Source of the DNA: Azohydromonas sediminis
GTDB taxonomy: Bacteria > Pseudomonadota > Gammaproteobacteria > Burkholderiales > Burkholderiaceae_C
NCBI RefSeq assembly: GCF_003574675.1
Contig: NZ_QOAZ01000025.1
Span: 1-55,740, forward strand
DNA length: 55,740 nt
Direction: 5' to 3'
Shown here: one piece after another, positions 1-9,313 of the stretch
Layout of the letters: each line of letters starts with the position of its first letter
Position numbering within the stretch: position 1 is the first letter of the stretch
Notes under the pieces: model-generated
What the model was told of the DNA's origin: nothing
The model's input: the letters and a program-made list of their open reading frames with translations, nothing else
The model's database searches: none
Program-made: the position numbers and the translations under genes

Positions 1-174
1 ATGCTCAAGCGGCTGATCGCCAACATCGGCGCGGCCTTGCAGCACGTTCGGTCAGCTGCGGAGCAGTTCAAGGACCTCGACCGCTGGGGCTGCCTGCTGC
101 GCTACGTCAGCGACCGCATAGCCCCGATCGTCGGCCCACCACGACCCGCGGCTGGCCTGCCAGCGACGGGGTAA
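1..174 (+). CDS. partial hypothetical protein at the left edge
   Basis: A frame open from the first base runs 57 codons to a TAA at 172-174. The window starts on an ATG, but the frame may continue to the left, so this is probably the C-terminal end of a longer protein. I do not recognise it. It is helical and fairly charged, then ends in a Pro/Gly-rich tail. One possibility is the end of a transposase, since the right edge of the window also stops inside one and repeats often break assemblies. I found no inverted repeat here matching the right-hand element. Confidence 0.25.
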   Translation: MLKRLIANIGAALQHVRSAAEQFKDLDRWGCLLRYVSDRIAPIVGPPRPAAGLPATG

Positions 175-239
175 CTGCCGGATTTAGGATAATTTGTTTT
201 TTGACCGCAGCACATCGACTGCCCCAGGAGAGAGCATCC

Positions 240-1391
<1,152 letters not shown>

Positions 1392-1414
1392 CGCGGGCGC
1401 ACCGCCCGGCGACG

Positions 1415-1439
1415 ACGGCGGCCTTCGGGCCGCCGTTTT
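1415..1439 (+). terminator. intrinsic terminator after the BMP lipoprotein gene
   Basis: A perfect 9-bp stem (ACGGCGGCC / GGCCGCCGT) closes a TTCG tetraloop, and T residues follow directly. It starts 24 bases after the BMP-family stop codon and closes a single-gene transcript. Confidence 0.85.
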
Positions 1440-1819
1440 CGCGGAGCACGTCGTTTGTCGTGCTTGTTGTATTGCTTTGCGCGCTGCGTGCTCTCGGCCG
1501 GCTGCGGCGGATCGCGACCGTCTGCATGTGACGGGCTGCGCGTGGCGCGCGGCCCGGGCATGCGTGCTCCGGCCCACGCTCGCGCGTCACTGGCTGCGGA
1601 CTGCCGCGGTTGTGCCGTCGTCACCGCGTCCTCATGCAACGGTCGGGGCGAGCGCGAATCGGGCCTGCGCCCGCATGCCCGCCCCACGCGCCATGCCGAC
1701 GGACTAGCAGTGCCGTCGCGAGCCCTGCCGCCACGACCTCCGCACGCCCAACAGGCGTTCAGAGAGCGCCTCGGGCCGCAAGCCGCCGCACTTCTGGGCG
1801 GGCACCCGCAGCTCGACGC
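1440..1819. other. intergenic stretch with no gene seen
   Basis: About 380 bases between the BMP terminator and the dinB stop. Open frames cross it on both strands, but they are Arg/Ser/Ala-rich with no recognisable domain or ribosome site. I see no tRNA fold or obvious repeat. Confidence 0.5.
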
Positions 1820-2959
1820 TCACCCGGCGGACCGGTGCCGCTGCAACGACGCCACGCGCACACCGAGCAGTCGCAGCCGCCGGTCGAGCGCGACCCGCTT
1901 GAGGCACTGCCCGGCGGCGCCGCGGATCGCGGCCGCGTCGGCCACCGCGTGCGGCAGCGTCAGGTCGCGCGTGACGGTGCGGAAGTCATCGAAGCGCAGC
2001 TTGATGCCCACCGTGCGCCCGGCGTAGCCCTTGCGCTGCAGGTCGGCCGCCACGCGCTCGCACAGCGCCGTGAAGATGCGCGACAGCTCGGCGCGGTCGC
2101 GCTGCGCGTGCAGGTCGCGCTCGAACGTCGTCTCGCGGCTCATCGACACCGGCTCGTGCGCGGTGACGACGGGCCGTTCGTCGCGCCCGTGCGCGGCCTC
2201 GTGCAGCCAGCGGCCGTACGCGTGGCCGAAGCGTTCGACGAGCCACGCCGGCTCGCACGCCGCGAGTTCGCCGATCGTCGTGACGCCGAGCTGCGCGAGC
2301 TTCGCGCCCGCCTTCGGGCCGATGCCGTTGATGCGCCGCACCGGCAGCGGCCAGATGCGCGTCGGGATGTCGGCTTCGGTCAGCAGCGTCAGGCCGTCGG
2401 GCTTGTCGAGTTCGGACGCGATCTTCGACAGCAGCTTGTTCGGCGTCACGCCGATCGAGCACGTCAGCCCCGTCGTGCGGCGCACGCTGTTGCGGATCTC
2501 CTGCGCCAATGCACGCACGCCGCCGAACGGATCGTGCCCCACGGCGTCCTGCGCGCCGGGCACGTCGGTGAGGTCGATGTAGATCTCGTCGATGCCGCGG
2601 TCCTCGATCACCGGCGCGATCTCGGCCACCGCGGCCTTGAACGCGCGCGAGCAGCGCCGGTACTCGTCGAAGTCGGTCGTCAGCAGCACCGCGTGGGGGC
2701 ACTTTAGCGCCGCCTTCATCAGCCCCATGCCCGAGTGCACGCCGAACGCGCGCGCGGCGTACGTGGCCGTCGTGACGACACCGCGCCCGGCGTAGCCGGC
2801 CAGCGTCGCGAAACGGCGAGTGCCATCGGCGAGCACTTCGGGCTGGTGACGCCGCCCGCCGCCGATGACGACCGGCAGTCCCTTCAGTTCCGGGTAGCGC
2901 AGGAGTTCGACCGACGCGTAGAACGCGTCCATGTCGAGGTGGGCGATCCAGCGGCGCAC
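1820..2959 (-). CDS. dinB: DNA polymerase IV (Y-family translesion polymerase)
   Basis: A 379-residue Y-family polymerase, a little longer than E. coli Pol IV (351). It copies past damaged bases with low fidelity. The palm opens with HLDMDAFYASVE, which carries the first catalytic Asp and the aromatic steric gate. The second acidic site reads RGIDEIYID, where SIDEAYLD is usual; both acidic residues remain. The SIGVTPNKLLSKIAS segment and a helix-hairpin-helix (INGIGPKAGAKLAQLG) follow, then the little finger domain. It ends without an obvious beta-clamp motif of the usual form. The start is a GTG with a CACAAT hexamer 6 bases before it, so the mRNA may be leaderless. Confidence 0.9.
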   Translation of the reverse strand: MRRWIAHLDMDAFYASVELLRYPELKGLPVVIGGGRRHQPEVLADGTRRFATLAGYAGRGVVTTATYAARAFGVHSGMGLMKAALKCPHAVLLTTDFDEYRRCSRAFKAAVAEIAPVIEDRGIDEIYIDLTDVPGAQDAVGHDPFGGVRALAQEIRNSVRRTTGLTCSIGVTPNKLLSKIASELDKPDGLTLLTEADIPTRIWPLPVRRINGIGPKAGAKLAQLGVTTIGELAACEPAWLVERFGHAYGRWLHEAAHGRDERPVVTAHEPVSMSRETTFERDLHAQRDRAELSRIFTALCERVAADLQRKGYAGRTVGIKLRFDDFRTVTRDLTLPHAVADAAAIRGAAGQCLKRVALDRRLRLLGVRVASLQRHRSAG

Positions 2960-3050
2960 GCGCGGATTGTGGCCGGGTGGCGGTCTCGCCCGCCGCCATC
3001 ACGAGGCGGTGAGACCGCACCGGTATCATGGCTGCGAGAGGAGACCCCCG

Positions 3051-4049
3051 ATGACGCTCCGCTCGACATCGCCGACCTTCCTTCAGCGGATGCGCCTGGG
3101 CGCCGGGGCCGCCGTTCTGCTGGCGCTCGGCGCCTGTGGCGGCAGCGATGCGCCGCCGAACTGCCCGGCGGGGTTCACCAGCGCGGTCAGTCCGCCGCAG
3201 GGGTTCAACTTGGCGGTGTGCGTCGTCAACCTGGCCGTCGCGCAGTCCTACGACATCCTGGACTACGACGCGTCGGTCGAGCCGTCGTCGACCTCCGAGT
3301 ACACGCTGAGTCTGGAGAACCCCGGGTACGGTTGGGCGATGCCGAGCCCGCAGGACCTCGACGATGCGACACCGCCGCGGTTCAACTCGTACGGCGCCTA
3401 CGACGTCTACGCGGTCGACAAGCGGGTCGCGGTCGGCACAGTCAACAACGACTACTACGTGTTCTCGTTCGCGCGGGCGCCACGGGTCGACGGCACCCTG
3501 CCGAATGCGGCGGAGATCCTGCCGATGAGCCACTTCGACTACGGCATGTGGGACGCCGAGCGCGCCGACGCGGCAACGCCCGACATCTTCGCGCGCTACA
3601 GCGGAGGCTGGTACGTCGCCATCAACGCGAGCACGAAGCCGGCCGTCGCGACGACGTACCGTGGGCTGGTGTTCTTCCGCCACGTCGATCGCAACGTCAG
3701 CCGCTATGCGTCGCGTGAAATGACGGGCGTGACCTTCGATCCGGCCGTCGGCGCCGACGGCACCCTGGCCGGCAGCATCGGCAGCCTGAGCTACACGCCG
3801 ACCCCGCTGCCCCAGCAGGTGATCCCCCCGCTGCGGTTCACGAGCGTGACGGTCGACCCCGACGGCCGCGTGACCGGCACCGTCGTCAATGCCGACGGCT
3901 TCCCGCCGGCGCAGGGCGAGTTCGAGGGCCGCTTCGGCGGGCTGGCCGGCAGCGAGGGCGACGAGTTCGTCGCGCGCGTGTCGGTGGTCCTCCCGGTGTC
4001 GAACCCGCCGGTACGCGCGGTCGGCTTCATCGCGCTGAAGAAGCAGTGA
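3051..4049 (+). CDS. unknown secreted lipoprotein
   Basis: A 332-residue protein I cannot assign to a family. It has a lipoprotein signal peptide ending in LGAC (Cys29), followed by GGSDAPPN. The rest is rich in aromatic residues, Gly, Pro and Thr and looks beta-rich, with no catalytic motif I recognise. The ATG at 3051 follows a GAGAGGAG ribosome site and starts the signal peptide correctly. It is divergent from dinB, which starts only 91 bases away, so the two promoters must sit close together. It is followed 31 bases later by the convergent argH. Confidence 0.7.
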   Translation: MTLRSTSPTFLQRMRLGAGAAVLLALGACGGSDAPPNCPAGFTSAVSPPQGFNLAVCVVNLAVAQSYDILDYDASVEPSSTSEYTLSLENPGYGWAMPSPQDLDDATPPRFNSYGAYDVYAVDKRVAVGTVNNDYYVFSFARAPRVDGTLPNAAEILPMSHFDYGMWDAERADAATPDIFARYSGGWYVAINASTKPAVATTYRGLVFFRHVDRNVSRYASREMTGVTFDPAVGADGTLAGSIGSLSYTPTPLPQQVIPPLRFTSVTVDPDGRVTGTVVNADGFPPAQGEFEGRFGGLAGSEGDEFVARVSVVLPVSNPPVRAVGFIALKKQ

Positions 4050-4080
4050 CGCCGCGGCGGGCGGTGCGGCAACGGCAGAG

Positions 4081-5484
4081 TCAACCGCCCAGCCGCTGCC
4101 GGTGCCGCGCGACCTGCGCACGCACCTGTGCCGGCGCCGTGCCGCCGAGCACGGCGCGTGCGGCCATCGAGCCGCGCAGCGACAGCACGTCGAACACGTC
4201 GGCGTCGATCGCCGGGTGGAACGCGCGCAGCTCGTCGAGCGACAGCGCCGCGAGATCGACACCGCGGCCGATCGCGGTCTTCACGGCGTGCGCGACCGTT
4301 TCGTGCGCGTCGCGGAACGGCAGTCCCTTCTTGACGAGGTAGTCGGCGAGGTCGGTCGCCGTCGCGTAGCCGCGCCGCGCGGCCTGCTCCATCGCCTCGG
4401 GCCTGACGGTGAGCCCGGCCATCATGTCGGCGAAGATGCGCAGCGTGTCGCGCAGCGTGTCCACCGTGTCGAACAGCGGCTCCTTGTCTTCCTGGTTGTC
4501 CTTGTTGTAGGCCAGCGGCTGGCCCTTCATCAGCGTCACCAGGGCCATCAGGTGGCCGACGACACGGCCCGTCTTGCCGCGCGCGAGCTCGGGCACGTCG
4601 GGGTTCTTCTTCTGCGGCATGATCGAGCTGCCGGTGCAGAAACGGTCCGGCAGCGCGACGAAGCCGAACGGCTGGCTCATCCACACGATCAGCTCTTCGC
4701 TCAGCCGGCTGACGTGCACCATCACGAGGCTCGCCGCGGCGGCGAACTCGATCGCGAAGTCGCGGTCGCTGACGGCGTCGAGGCTGTTCTGGCACACGCT
4801 TTCCATGCCCAACTCGCGCGCGACGCGCTCGCGGTCGAGCGGGTAGCTGGTGCCGGCGAGTGCCGCGGCGCCCAGCGGCAGGCGGTTGACGCGCCGGCGC
4901 ACGTCGGCCAGGCGCTCGGCGTCGCGCGCGAACATCTCGACGTAGGCGAGCAGGTGGTGACCGAAGCTCACCGGCTGCGCGACCTGCAGGTGCGTGAAGC
5001 CGGGCATCACGACGTCGGCGTGGCGATCGGCCTGGTCGACGAGCACGCGCTGCAGCTGCTCGAGCAGACCGGCGATCACGTCGATCTCGCCGCGCAGCCA
5101 CAGCCGGATGTCGGTGGCGACCTGGTCGTTGCGGCTGCGTCCGGTGTGCAGCCGCTTGCCGGCGTCGCCGACGAGCTGTGTCAGCCGCGCCTCGATGTTC
5201 AGGTGCACGTCCTCGAGCTCGAGCTTCCACTCGAACGTGCCGGCCTCGATCTCGCGTGCGATCTGCGCCATGCCGCGCTCGATGTCGGCGAGGTTCTGCG
5301 CGCCGATGATCCCCTGCGCCGCGAGCATGCGCGCGTGCGCGAGGCTGCCGGCGATGTCGGCGCGCCACAGCCGCCGGTCGAAGCCGACGCTCGCGGTGTA
5401 GCGCTGCACGAGTTCGTCGACCGGCTCGGAGAACAGCGCGGACCAGGCTTCGGACTTGTTGGCGAGCGGGTTGGCGGACGTCAT
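4081..5484 (-). CDS. argH: argininosuccinate lyase
   Basis: The last enzyme of arginine biosynthesis: it splits argininosuccinate into arginine and fumarate in the cytoplasm. At 467 residues it matches the family (E. coli 457). The signature loop [12 protein letters not shown], with the catalytic Ser, is intact, as are the [13 protein letters not shown] and TSYPLDRE regions. The ATG at 5484 gives the normal N-terminus ([15 protein letters not shown]); an in-frame TTG at 5601 would add 39 atypical residues. There is no Shine-Dalgarno before 5484. Instead the stop codon of a short arginine-rich frame overlaps it as ATGA (see 5481-5564), and a terminator-like hairpin lies in the leader. Confidence 0.95.
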   Translation of the reverse strand: MTSANPLANKSEAWSALFSEPVDELVQRYTASVGFDRRLWRADIAGSLAHARMLAAQGIIGAQNLADIERGMAQIAREIEAGTFEWKLELEDVHLNIEARLTQLVGDAGKRLHTGRSRNDQVATDIRLWLRGEIDVIAGLLEQLQRVLVDQADRHADVVMPGFTHLQVAQPVSFGHHLLAYVEMFARDAERLADVRRRVNRLPLGAAALAGTSYPLDRERVARELGMESVCQNSLDAVSDRDFAIEFAAAASLVMVHVSRLSEELIVWMSQPFGFVALPDRFCTGSSIMPQKKNPDVPELARGKTGRVVGHLMALVTLMKGQPLAYNKDNQEDKEPLFDTVDTLRDTLRIFADMMAGLTVRPEAMEQAARRGYATATDLADYLVKKGLPFRDAHETVAHAVKTAIGRGVDLAALSLDELRAFHPAIDADVFDVLSLRGSMAARAVLGGTAPAQVRAQVARHRQRLGG

Positions 5485-5564
5485 GGGCGGGCTCGAGGGG
5501 GCCGGTGGCGCGGGCGGCGGAGCGCCGCGAACGGCCAAAAAAGCGGGCGAAGCGACCGCCTCAC
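5481..5564 (-). CDS. candidate arginine-rich leader peptide upstream of argH
   Basis: A GTG-initiated frame of 27 codons holds nine arginines, including two Arg-Arg pairs, and ends in RPPRARP. Its TGA overlaps the argH ATG as ATGA, the usual layout for translational coupling. It starts about 40-50 bases downstream of a TAGAAT -10 hexamer. No good ribosome site is seen before the GTG. Leader peptides rich in the end-product amino acid are known from other biosynthetic operons; this one is my inference. GC-rich DNA produces Arg-rich frames by chance, so the evidence is mainly position plus the similar layout at argB. Confidence 0.35.
   Translation of the reverse strand: MRRSLRPLFWPFAALRRPRHRPPRARP
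5537..5560 (-). terminator. terminator-like hairpin in the argH leader
   Basis: On the minus strand a GCGG / CCGC hairpin, extended by a CG pair beyond one mismatch, is followed directly by six T. It lies between the likely argH promoter and the argH start and overlaps the leader frame. An alternative pairing (GCGAC with GTCGC, 5569-5552) would use part of the same sequence. That arrangement suits attenuation, but the stem is short. Confidence 0.35.
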
Positions 5565-5595
5565 GTCGCCGCGGCAGGCGAGGGGCGGGCCGACA

Positions 5596-6759
5596 ATGCA
5601 AGTGGCCGAGATTCTATCGACCGCCCGCCTCGCCGAAGCGACCCCGGCGGTGGGCGACGAGCGCGCTGCCGCCCCACCGATGACCGCCGATTCGCGCCTG
5701 CCCGCTGCCGCCGACGCTGCGTCGTCGACGTGGGGTTCGACGCGCCCCGCGGGGCACGACGCGGGCGTGCCGCAGCGCTCGGCGTCGGCGGTGGAGTTCG
5801 AGGCCTGCCACCCCGCGTTCGCGCTGCGTGCGCTGCTCGCGATCCAGGGCGTGCTGACGGTCGGCGCCGGGCTGCTCGCGCAGACCTGGGCGCAGGCGCT
5901 GGCGCTGCTGGGCCCGCTGCTGGCCGCCGGGCTCGTCGGTACCTTGCTGTGGCTCGTCGTGCTGTGCGCCCTGCGCCGGCCCCTGCAGCGCGCCGCGCCG
6001 GGCGTGCGCCTGGCCGCCGGGCTGACGCTCGCGGGCGCGCTGGCCGTGCTCGCGTGCCTGCCGCTGGTCGCGCTGGACCTGTTCGCGTGGAGCGTGCCGC
6101 GCGCGCTCGCGCTGCCGCTGGCCGGCGCGGCACTGGCCGCGCCGCTGATGGCGTGGCTCGAGGCGCGTGCGCGCGCAAGGCGCCCGGCCGACGCGTCGGC
6201 GCGGCTGGCCGAGCTGCAGGCGCGCATCCGCCCGCACTTCCTGTTCAACGCGCTGAACACCGCGATCGCGCTCGTGCGCGTCGAGCCGGCGCGCGCCGAG
6301 GCGGTGCTCGAGGACCTGGCCGAGCTGTTCCGTGTCGCGCTCGCCGAGCCGCGGCCGGCGACGACGCTGGCCGACGAGATCGAACTCGCGCAGCGCTACC
6401 TCGCGATCGAGCAGTTGCGCTTCGGCGATCGGCTGCGCGTCGAGTGGGAACTCGACCCGGCCGCCGGCGCCGCGCTGATGCCACCGCTGGTGCTGCAGCC
6501 GCTGGTCGAGAACGCGGTGCGACACGGCATCGAGGGGGCCCGCGGCGGCGGCGTGCTGCGCGTGCGCACGCGCGCGCGGCGCGGGCAGGCCGAGGTCGCG
6601 ATCGACAACACCGTCGCCGGCGGGCCGCCGAACCCCGGCCACGGCATCGCGCTGGCCAATGTGCGTGAAAGACTTCGCCTGTTGCACGACGTCGGCGCGC
6701 AGTTCGACGCACGCCGCGACGGCGACCGCTATCGTGTGCGCATCGTCGTGCCGCTGTAG
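5596..6759 (+). CDS. LytS/AlgZ-type membrane sensor histidine kinase
   Basis: A 387-residue sensor kinase of the LytS/AlgZ (His_kinase) family, the partner of the LytTR regulator that follows 15 bases later. A variable N-terminus (1-75) precedes four hydrophobic membrane segments (about 78-190). The phospho-acceptor region is [19 protein letters not shown], whose His is the predicted phosphorylation site. The ATP-binding part has [18 protein letters not shown] (N box) and [13 protein letters not shown] (G box). The start is uncertain: 5596 has weak purines upstream, and an ATG at 5680 would leave all domains intact. The stimulus is unknown. In Pseudomonas the AlgZ/AlgR pair controls motility and polysaccharide genes. 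Confidence 0.85.
   Translation: MQVAEILSTARLAEATPAVGDERAAAPPMTADSRLPAAADAASSTWGSTRPAGHDAGVPQRSASAVEFEACHPAFALRALLAIQGVLTVGAGLLAQTWAQALALLGPLLAAGLVGTLLWLVVLCALRRPLQRAAPGVRLAAGLTLAGALAVLACLPLVALDLFAWSVPRALALPLAGAALAAPLMAWLEARARARRPADASARLAELQARIRPHFLFNALNTAIALVRVEPARAEAVLEDLAELFRVALAEPRPATTLADEIELAQRYLAIEQLRFGDRLRVEWELDPAAGAALMPPLVLQPLVENAVRHGIEGARGGGVLRVRTRARRGQAEVAIDNTVAGGPPNPGHGIALANVRERLRLLHDVGAQFDARRDGDRYRVRIVVPL
5611..5616 (-). promoter_or_regulatory. possible -10 element for argH
   Basis: TAGAAT on the minus strand matches TATAAT at 5 of 6 positions and stands out in GC-rich DNA. The -35 is poor. If used, it gives a 5' leader of about 120 bases before argH. Confidence 0.4.
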
Positions 6760-6774
6760 GTGACTGCCGTACCG

Positions 6775-7554
6775 ATGACGTCTGCGTTGCGTGTGCTGAT
6801 CGTCGACGACGAGCCGCTCGCGCGGCTGCGCCTGTCGTCACTGGTGCAGGAGTGCGCCGACCCGCCGTGCCGCGTGGCCGGCGAGGTCGGCGACCCGGCG
6901 TCGGCGCTGGCGTGGCTGGCCGCGCATGACGCCGACGTCGTGCTGCTCGACATCCAGATGCCCGGCGCCAGCGGGCTGCAGCTGGCCGAGCGGCTGCGCA
7001 CCGACGCGGCCTATGCCGGGCGCGTCGGTGCGATCGTGTTCGTCACCGCGCACGGCGAGCACGCGTTGCACGCGTTCGACCTCGAGGCCACCGACTACCT
7101 GACCAAGCCGGTGCGCCGCGAGCGGCTGCAGCAGGCGCTCAAGCGCGCCGCGCAGCGGCTGGCCGCGCCCACGACCGCGGCGGCCCCCGAAGACGACGGT
7201 GTCGTCGTCGTCAACGAGCGCGGGCGCGTGATCCGCGTGCCCGTGTCGGAAGTGCTGTACCTGAAGGCCGAGCTGAAGTACGTCACGCTGCGCACCGCGT
7301 CGCACACGCACCTGCTCGACGAGTCGCTGACCGAGCTCGAGCCGCGGCTCGCGGGACGCTTCATCCGCATCCACCGCAACGCGCTGGTGGCCAAGCGCGC
7401 GGTGCGCGCACTCGAGCGCCGCGCGCTCGGCACCGACGACGGCGAAGGCGGCGAGGGCTGGGCCGTGCGCGTCGCGCCGACCGACGAGTGGCTTGCGGTG
7501 TCGCGCCGCCAGCTGCCGGCGGTGCGCGAGGCGCTGGCGGGCGACGCGCTGTAG
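6775..7554 (+). CDS. LytTR-family response regulator (AlgR-like)
   Basis: A 259-residue two-domain regulator. The receiver (1-120) has the acidic pair DDE at 11-13, the phospho-acceptor Asp59 in LLDIQMPG, and the conserved Lys in YLTKP. The C-terminal LytTR DNA-binding domain (about 150-255) carries VLYLKAELKYV and the typical FIRIHRNALV. It sits right behind its sensor kinase and is very probably phosphorylated by it. ATG 6775 was chosen over the in-frame GTG at 6760, since MTSALRVLIVDDE is the normal family start. LytTR proteins bind direct repeats in target promoters; none could be assigned here. Confidence 0.9.
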   Translation: MTSALRVLIVDDEPLARLRLSSLVQECADPPCRVAGEVGDPASALAWLAAHDADVVLLDIQMPGASGLQLAERLRTDAAYAGRVGAIVFVTAHGEHALHAFDLEATDYLTKPVRRERLQQALKRAAQRLAAPTTAAAPEDDGVVVVNERGRVIRVPVSEVLYLKAELKYVTLRTASHTHLLDESLTELEPRLAGRFIRIHRNALVAKRAVRALERRALGTDDGEGGEGWAVRVAPTDEWLAVSRRQLPAVREALAGDAL

Positions 7555-7573
7555 CGACGCCGGCCGCGCGGCG

Positions 7574-8005
7574 TCAGCGCGTCTTCGCGACGATGAAGGC
7601 CAGCGCGGCGCGGTAGCCGTACACGCCGAGGCCGGCGATCACGCCCTCGGCGACGTCGCTGAGGTACGAGTGGTGGCGGAACGGCTCGCGCTTGTGCACG
7701 TTGCTGATGTGCACCTCGACGAACGGGATCGCGACGCCGGCCAATGCGTCGCGCAGTGCGACGCTGGTGTGCGTCAGCCCGCCGGGGTTGATGACGATCC
7801 AGTCGACGCGGCCGCGCCCGGCATGGATGCGGTCGATCAACGCGCCTTCGTGGTTGCTCTGGAAGCACTCGAGCCCGACGCCGGCGGCCGCGGCGTCGGC
7901 GGCGAGCATCGCCTCGACGTCGGCCAGCGTCGTCGCGCCGTAGATCTGCGGCTCGCGCGTGCCGAGCAGGTTCAGGTTGGGGCCGTTGAGGACGAGGACG
8001 TTCAT
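7574..8005 (-). CDS. aroQ: type II 3-dehydroquinate dehydratase
   Basis: The third step of the shikimate pathway: 3-dehydroquinate to 3-dehydroshikimate. At 143 residues it is full length for the dodecameric type II enzyme. Visible motifs are [17 protein letters not shown] (catalytic Tyr), [23 protein letters not shown] and [18 protein letters not shown] (catalytic His). It stands alone and converges on the LytTR regulator, with 19 bases between stops. A CATACT hexamer ends 6 bases before the ATG and no ribosome site is present, so a leaderless transcript is plausible. Confidence 0.95.
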   Translation of the reverse strand: MNVLVLNGPNLNLLGTREPQIYGATTLADVEAMLAADAAAAGVGLECFQSNHEGALIDRIHAGRGRVDWIVINPGGLTHTSVALRDALAGVAIPFVEVHISNVHKREPFRHHSYLSDVAEGVIAGLGVYGYRAALAFIVAKTR

Positions 8006-8081
8006 GTGAGCAGTATGGCGCAGCACGGCAGCGGCTGGAGCCGGCGGTAACCGCCACCGGAACATCGCGCCGTTTCGGCCG

Positions 8082-8117
8082 CTTATCGGGCTCAAGTCGG
8101 CGCCCCCCGCCGGCAAC
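8082..8117 (+). promoter_or_regulatory. candidate flagellar promoter upstream of flhB
   Basis: CTTATC, then GGGC, then TCAAGTCGG, followed about 14 bases later by a CGGCAA that partly resembles the sigma-28 -10. The block CTTATC-n4-TCAAG recurs upstream of flgB, and TCAAGYCG also recurs upstream of flgM. Sigma-28 use here is an inference; the -10 match is weak. Confidence 0.4.
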
Positions 8118-8143
8118 ATGCCGTGCGTTGCCCCGCTGCCGCC

Positions 8144-9313
8144 ATGGCCGACGAGTCGTCCCAGAACAAGACACTGCCCGCGACCCCGCGCAAGATCCGC
8201 AAGGCGCGCGAGGAAGGGCAGGTCGCGCGCTCGCGCGATCTCGGGCACTTCGCCGTCGTCGCCGGCGCGCTCGGCGCGCTGCTGCTGGCCGGGCCGCTGC
8301 TGGCGGCGATGCTGCGCGAACTGGTGGCCGACGGGCTGCGGGTCGATCCGGCGCTCGTCGCCGACCCGCGGCGCATGGCCGAGCGCCTGGCCGGCTTCGT
8401 CTGGCAGGGCGGCGCCGTCGTGATCGCGCTGGGGGCGCTGGTGATCGCGCTCGCCGTCGCCGCGGCGACGCTGGTCGGCGGCTGGAACTTCACCGCCAAA
8501 CCGCTCGTGCCCAAGCTCGGCAAGATCAACCCGATCGCCGGCTTCGGGCGCATGTTCTCGAAGCAGCAGCTCACCGACACGCTCAAGGCCAGCGTGCTCG
8601 CCGTCGTGCTGGGCACGATCGGTGCGCTGTACCTGCACGGCAAGCTCGGAGAGATCCAGCAGGTCATCGCGCTGCCGCTGCCCGCAGCGCTCGCCGAGGC
8701 GTCGGGCTTGCTGTTCGGCGGGCTCGCGCTGCTGGCGCTGGCGCTGGCCGGCTTCGCGCTCGTCGACGTGCCGCTGCAGCGCCACCTGCTGGCCCAGCGG
8801 CTGAAGATGAGCCACCAGGAAGTCAAGCAGGAGCTCAAGGAGACCGAGGGCAGCCCCGAGGTCAAGGGCCGCATCCGCACGCGCATGCGCGAGATGTCGC
8901 GCACGCGCATGCTCGCCGCCGTCGCCGGGGCCGACCTGGTGGTCATGAACCCGACGCACTACGCGGTGGCGCTGAAGTACGACGAGCGCGCGATGGCCGC
9001 GCCGCGCGTCGTCGCCAAGGGCACCGACCTGCTGGCGCTGAAGATCCGCGACCTCGCGCACGAGGCGCGCGTGCCAGTGCTGCAGGCACCGCCGCTGGCG
9101 CGCGCGCTGTACGCGCACACCGAAGTCGACCACGAGGTGCCCGCAGCGCTGTTCGCGGCTGTCGCCCAAGTGCTCGCGCACGTGTACCGGCTGCGCGACG
9201 CGCTCGGCCGCGGGCGTGTCGGCGACATCGCCGAGGGCGACCTGCCGCCGCTGCCGGTGCCGCCCGAGCTCGACCCCCACCGCCGCCGCGGCGCCGCGGG
9301 AGCTGACGCATGA
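8144..9313 (+). CDS. flhB: flagellar type III export switch protein FlhB
   Basis: An inner-membrane export-gate component of 389 residues (E. coli 382). It switches secretion from rod/hook to filament substrates by self-cleavage. The N-terminus [23 protein letters not shown] is typical. Four membrane segments follow, then the cytoplasmic domain with the cleavage motif NPTHY (Asn269-His272). ATG 8144 is chosen from homology ([10 protein letters not shown]); an in-frame ATG at 8123 adds seven atypical residues. It overlaps flhA by ATGA and starts the flhB-flhA-flhF-flhG-fliA-chemoreceptor operon. Confidence 0.97.
   Translation: MADESSQNKTLPATPRKIRKAREEGQVARSRDLGHFAVVAGALGALLLAGPLLAAMLRELVADGLRVDPALVADPRRMAERLAGFVWQGGAVVIALGALVIALAVAAATLVGGWNFTAKPLVPKLGKINPIAGFGRMFSKQQLTDTLKASVLAVVLGTIGALYLHGKLGEIQQVIALPLPAALAEASGLLFGGLALLALALAGFALVDVPLQRHLLAQRLKMSHQEVKQELKETEGSPEVKGRIRTRMREMSRTRMLAAVAGADLVVMNPTHYAVALKYDERAMAAPRVVAKGTDLLALKIRDLAHEARVPVLQAPPLARALYAHTEVDHEVPAALFAAVAQVLAHVYRLRDALGRGRVGDIAEGDLPPLPVPPELDPHRRRGAAGADA

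Noticed and set aside
1440-1819. A tRNA or small RNA gene in the gap before dinB
   Set aside because: No cloverleaf, T-loop sequence or promoter-terminator pair could be found by eye.
1986-4262. A 758-codon open frame on the minus strand
   Set aside because: It overlaps dinB, the lipoprotein and argH in other frames and is Arg/Ala-rich with no domain. Long shadow frames are expected at this GC content.
4102-5595. Open frame running antisense through argH into the sensor kinase
   Set aside because: The real kinase starts at 5596 or 5680; the upstream part is the complement of argH and has no domain.
5484-5601. A longer ArgH starting at the in-frame TTG at 5601
   Set aside because: The extra 39 residues are Arg/Pro/Ala-rich and unlike any ArgH N-terminus; the ATG at 5484 gives the family start.
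7574-9280. A 568-codon minus-strand frame ending as aroQ
   Set aside because: Only the last 143 codons are aroQ; the rest is antisense to flhB.
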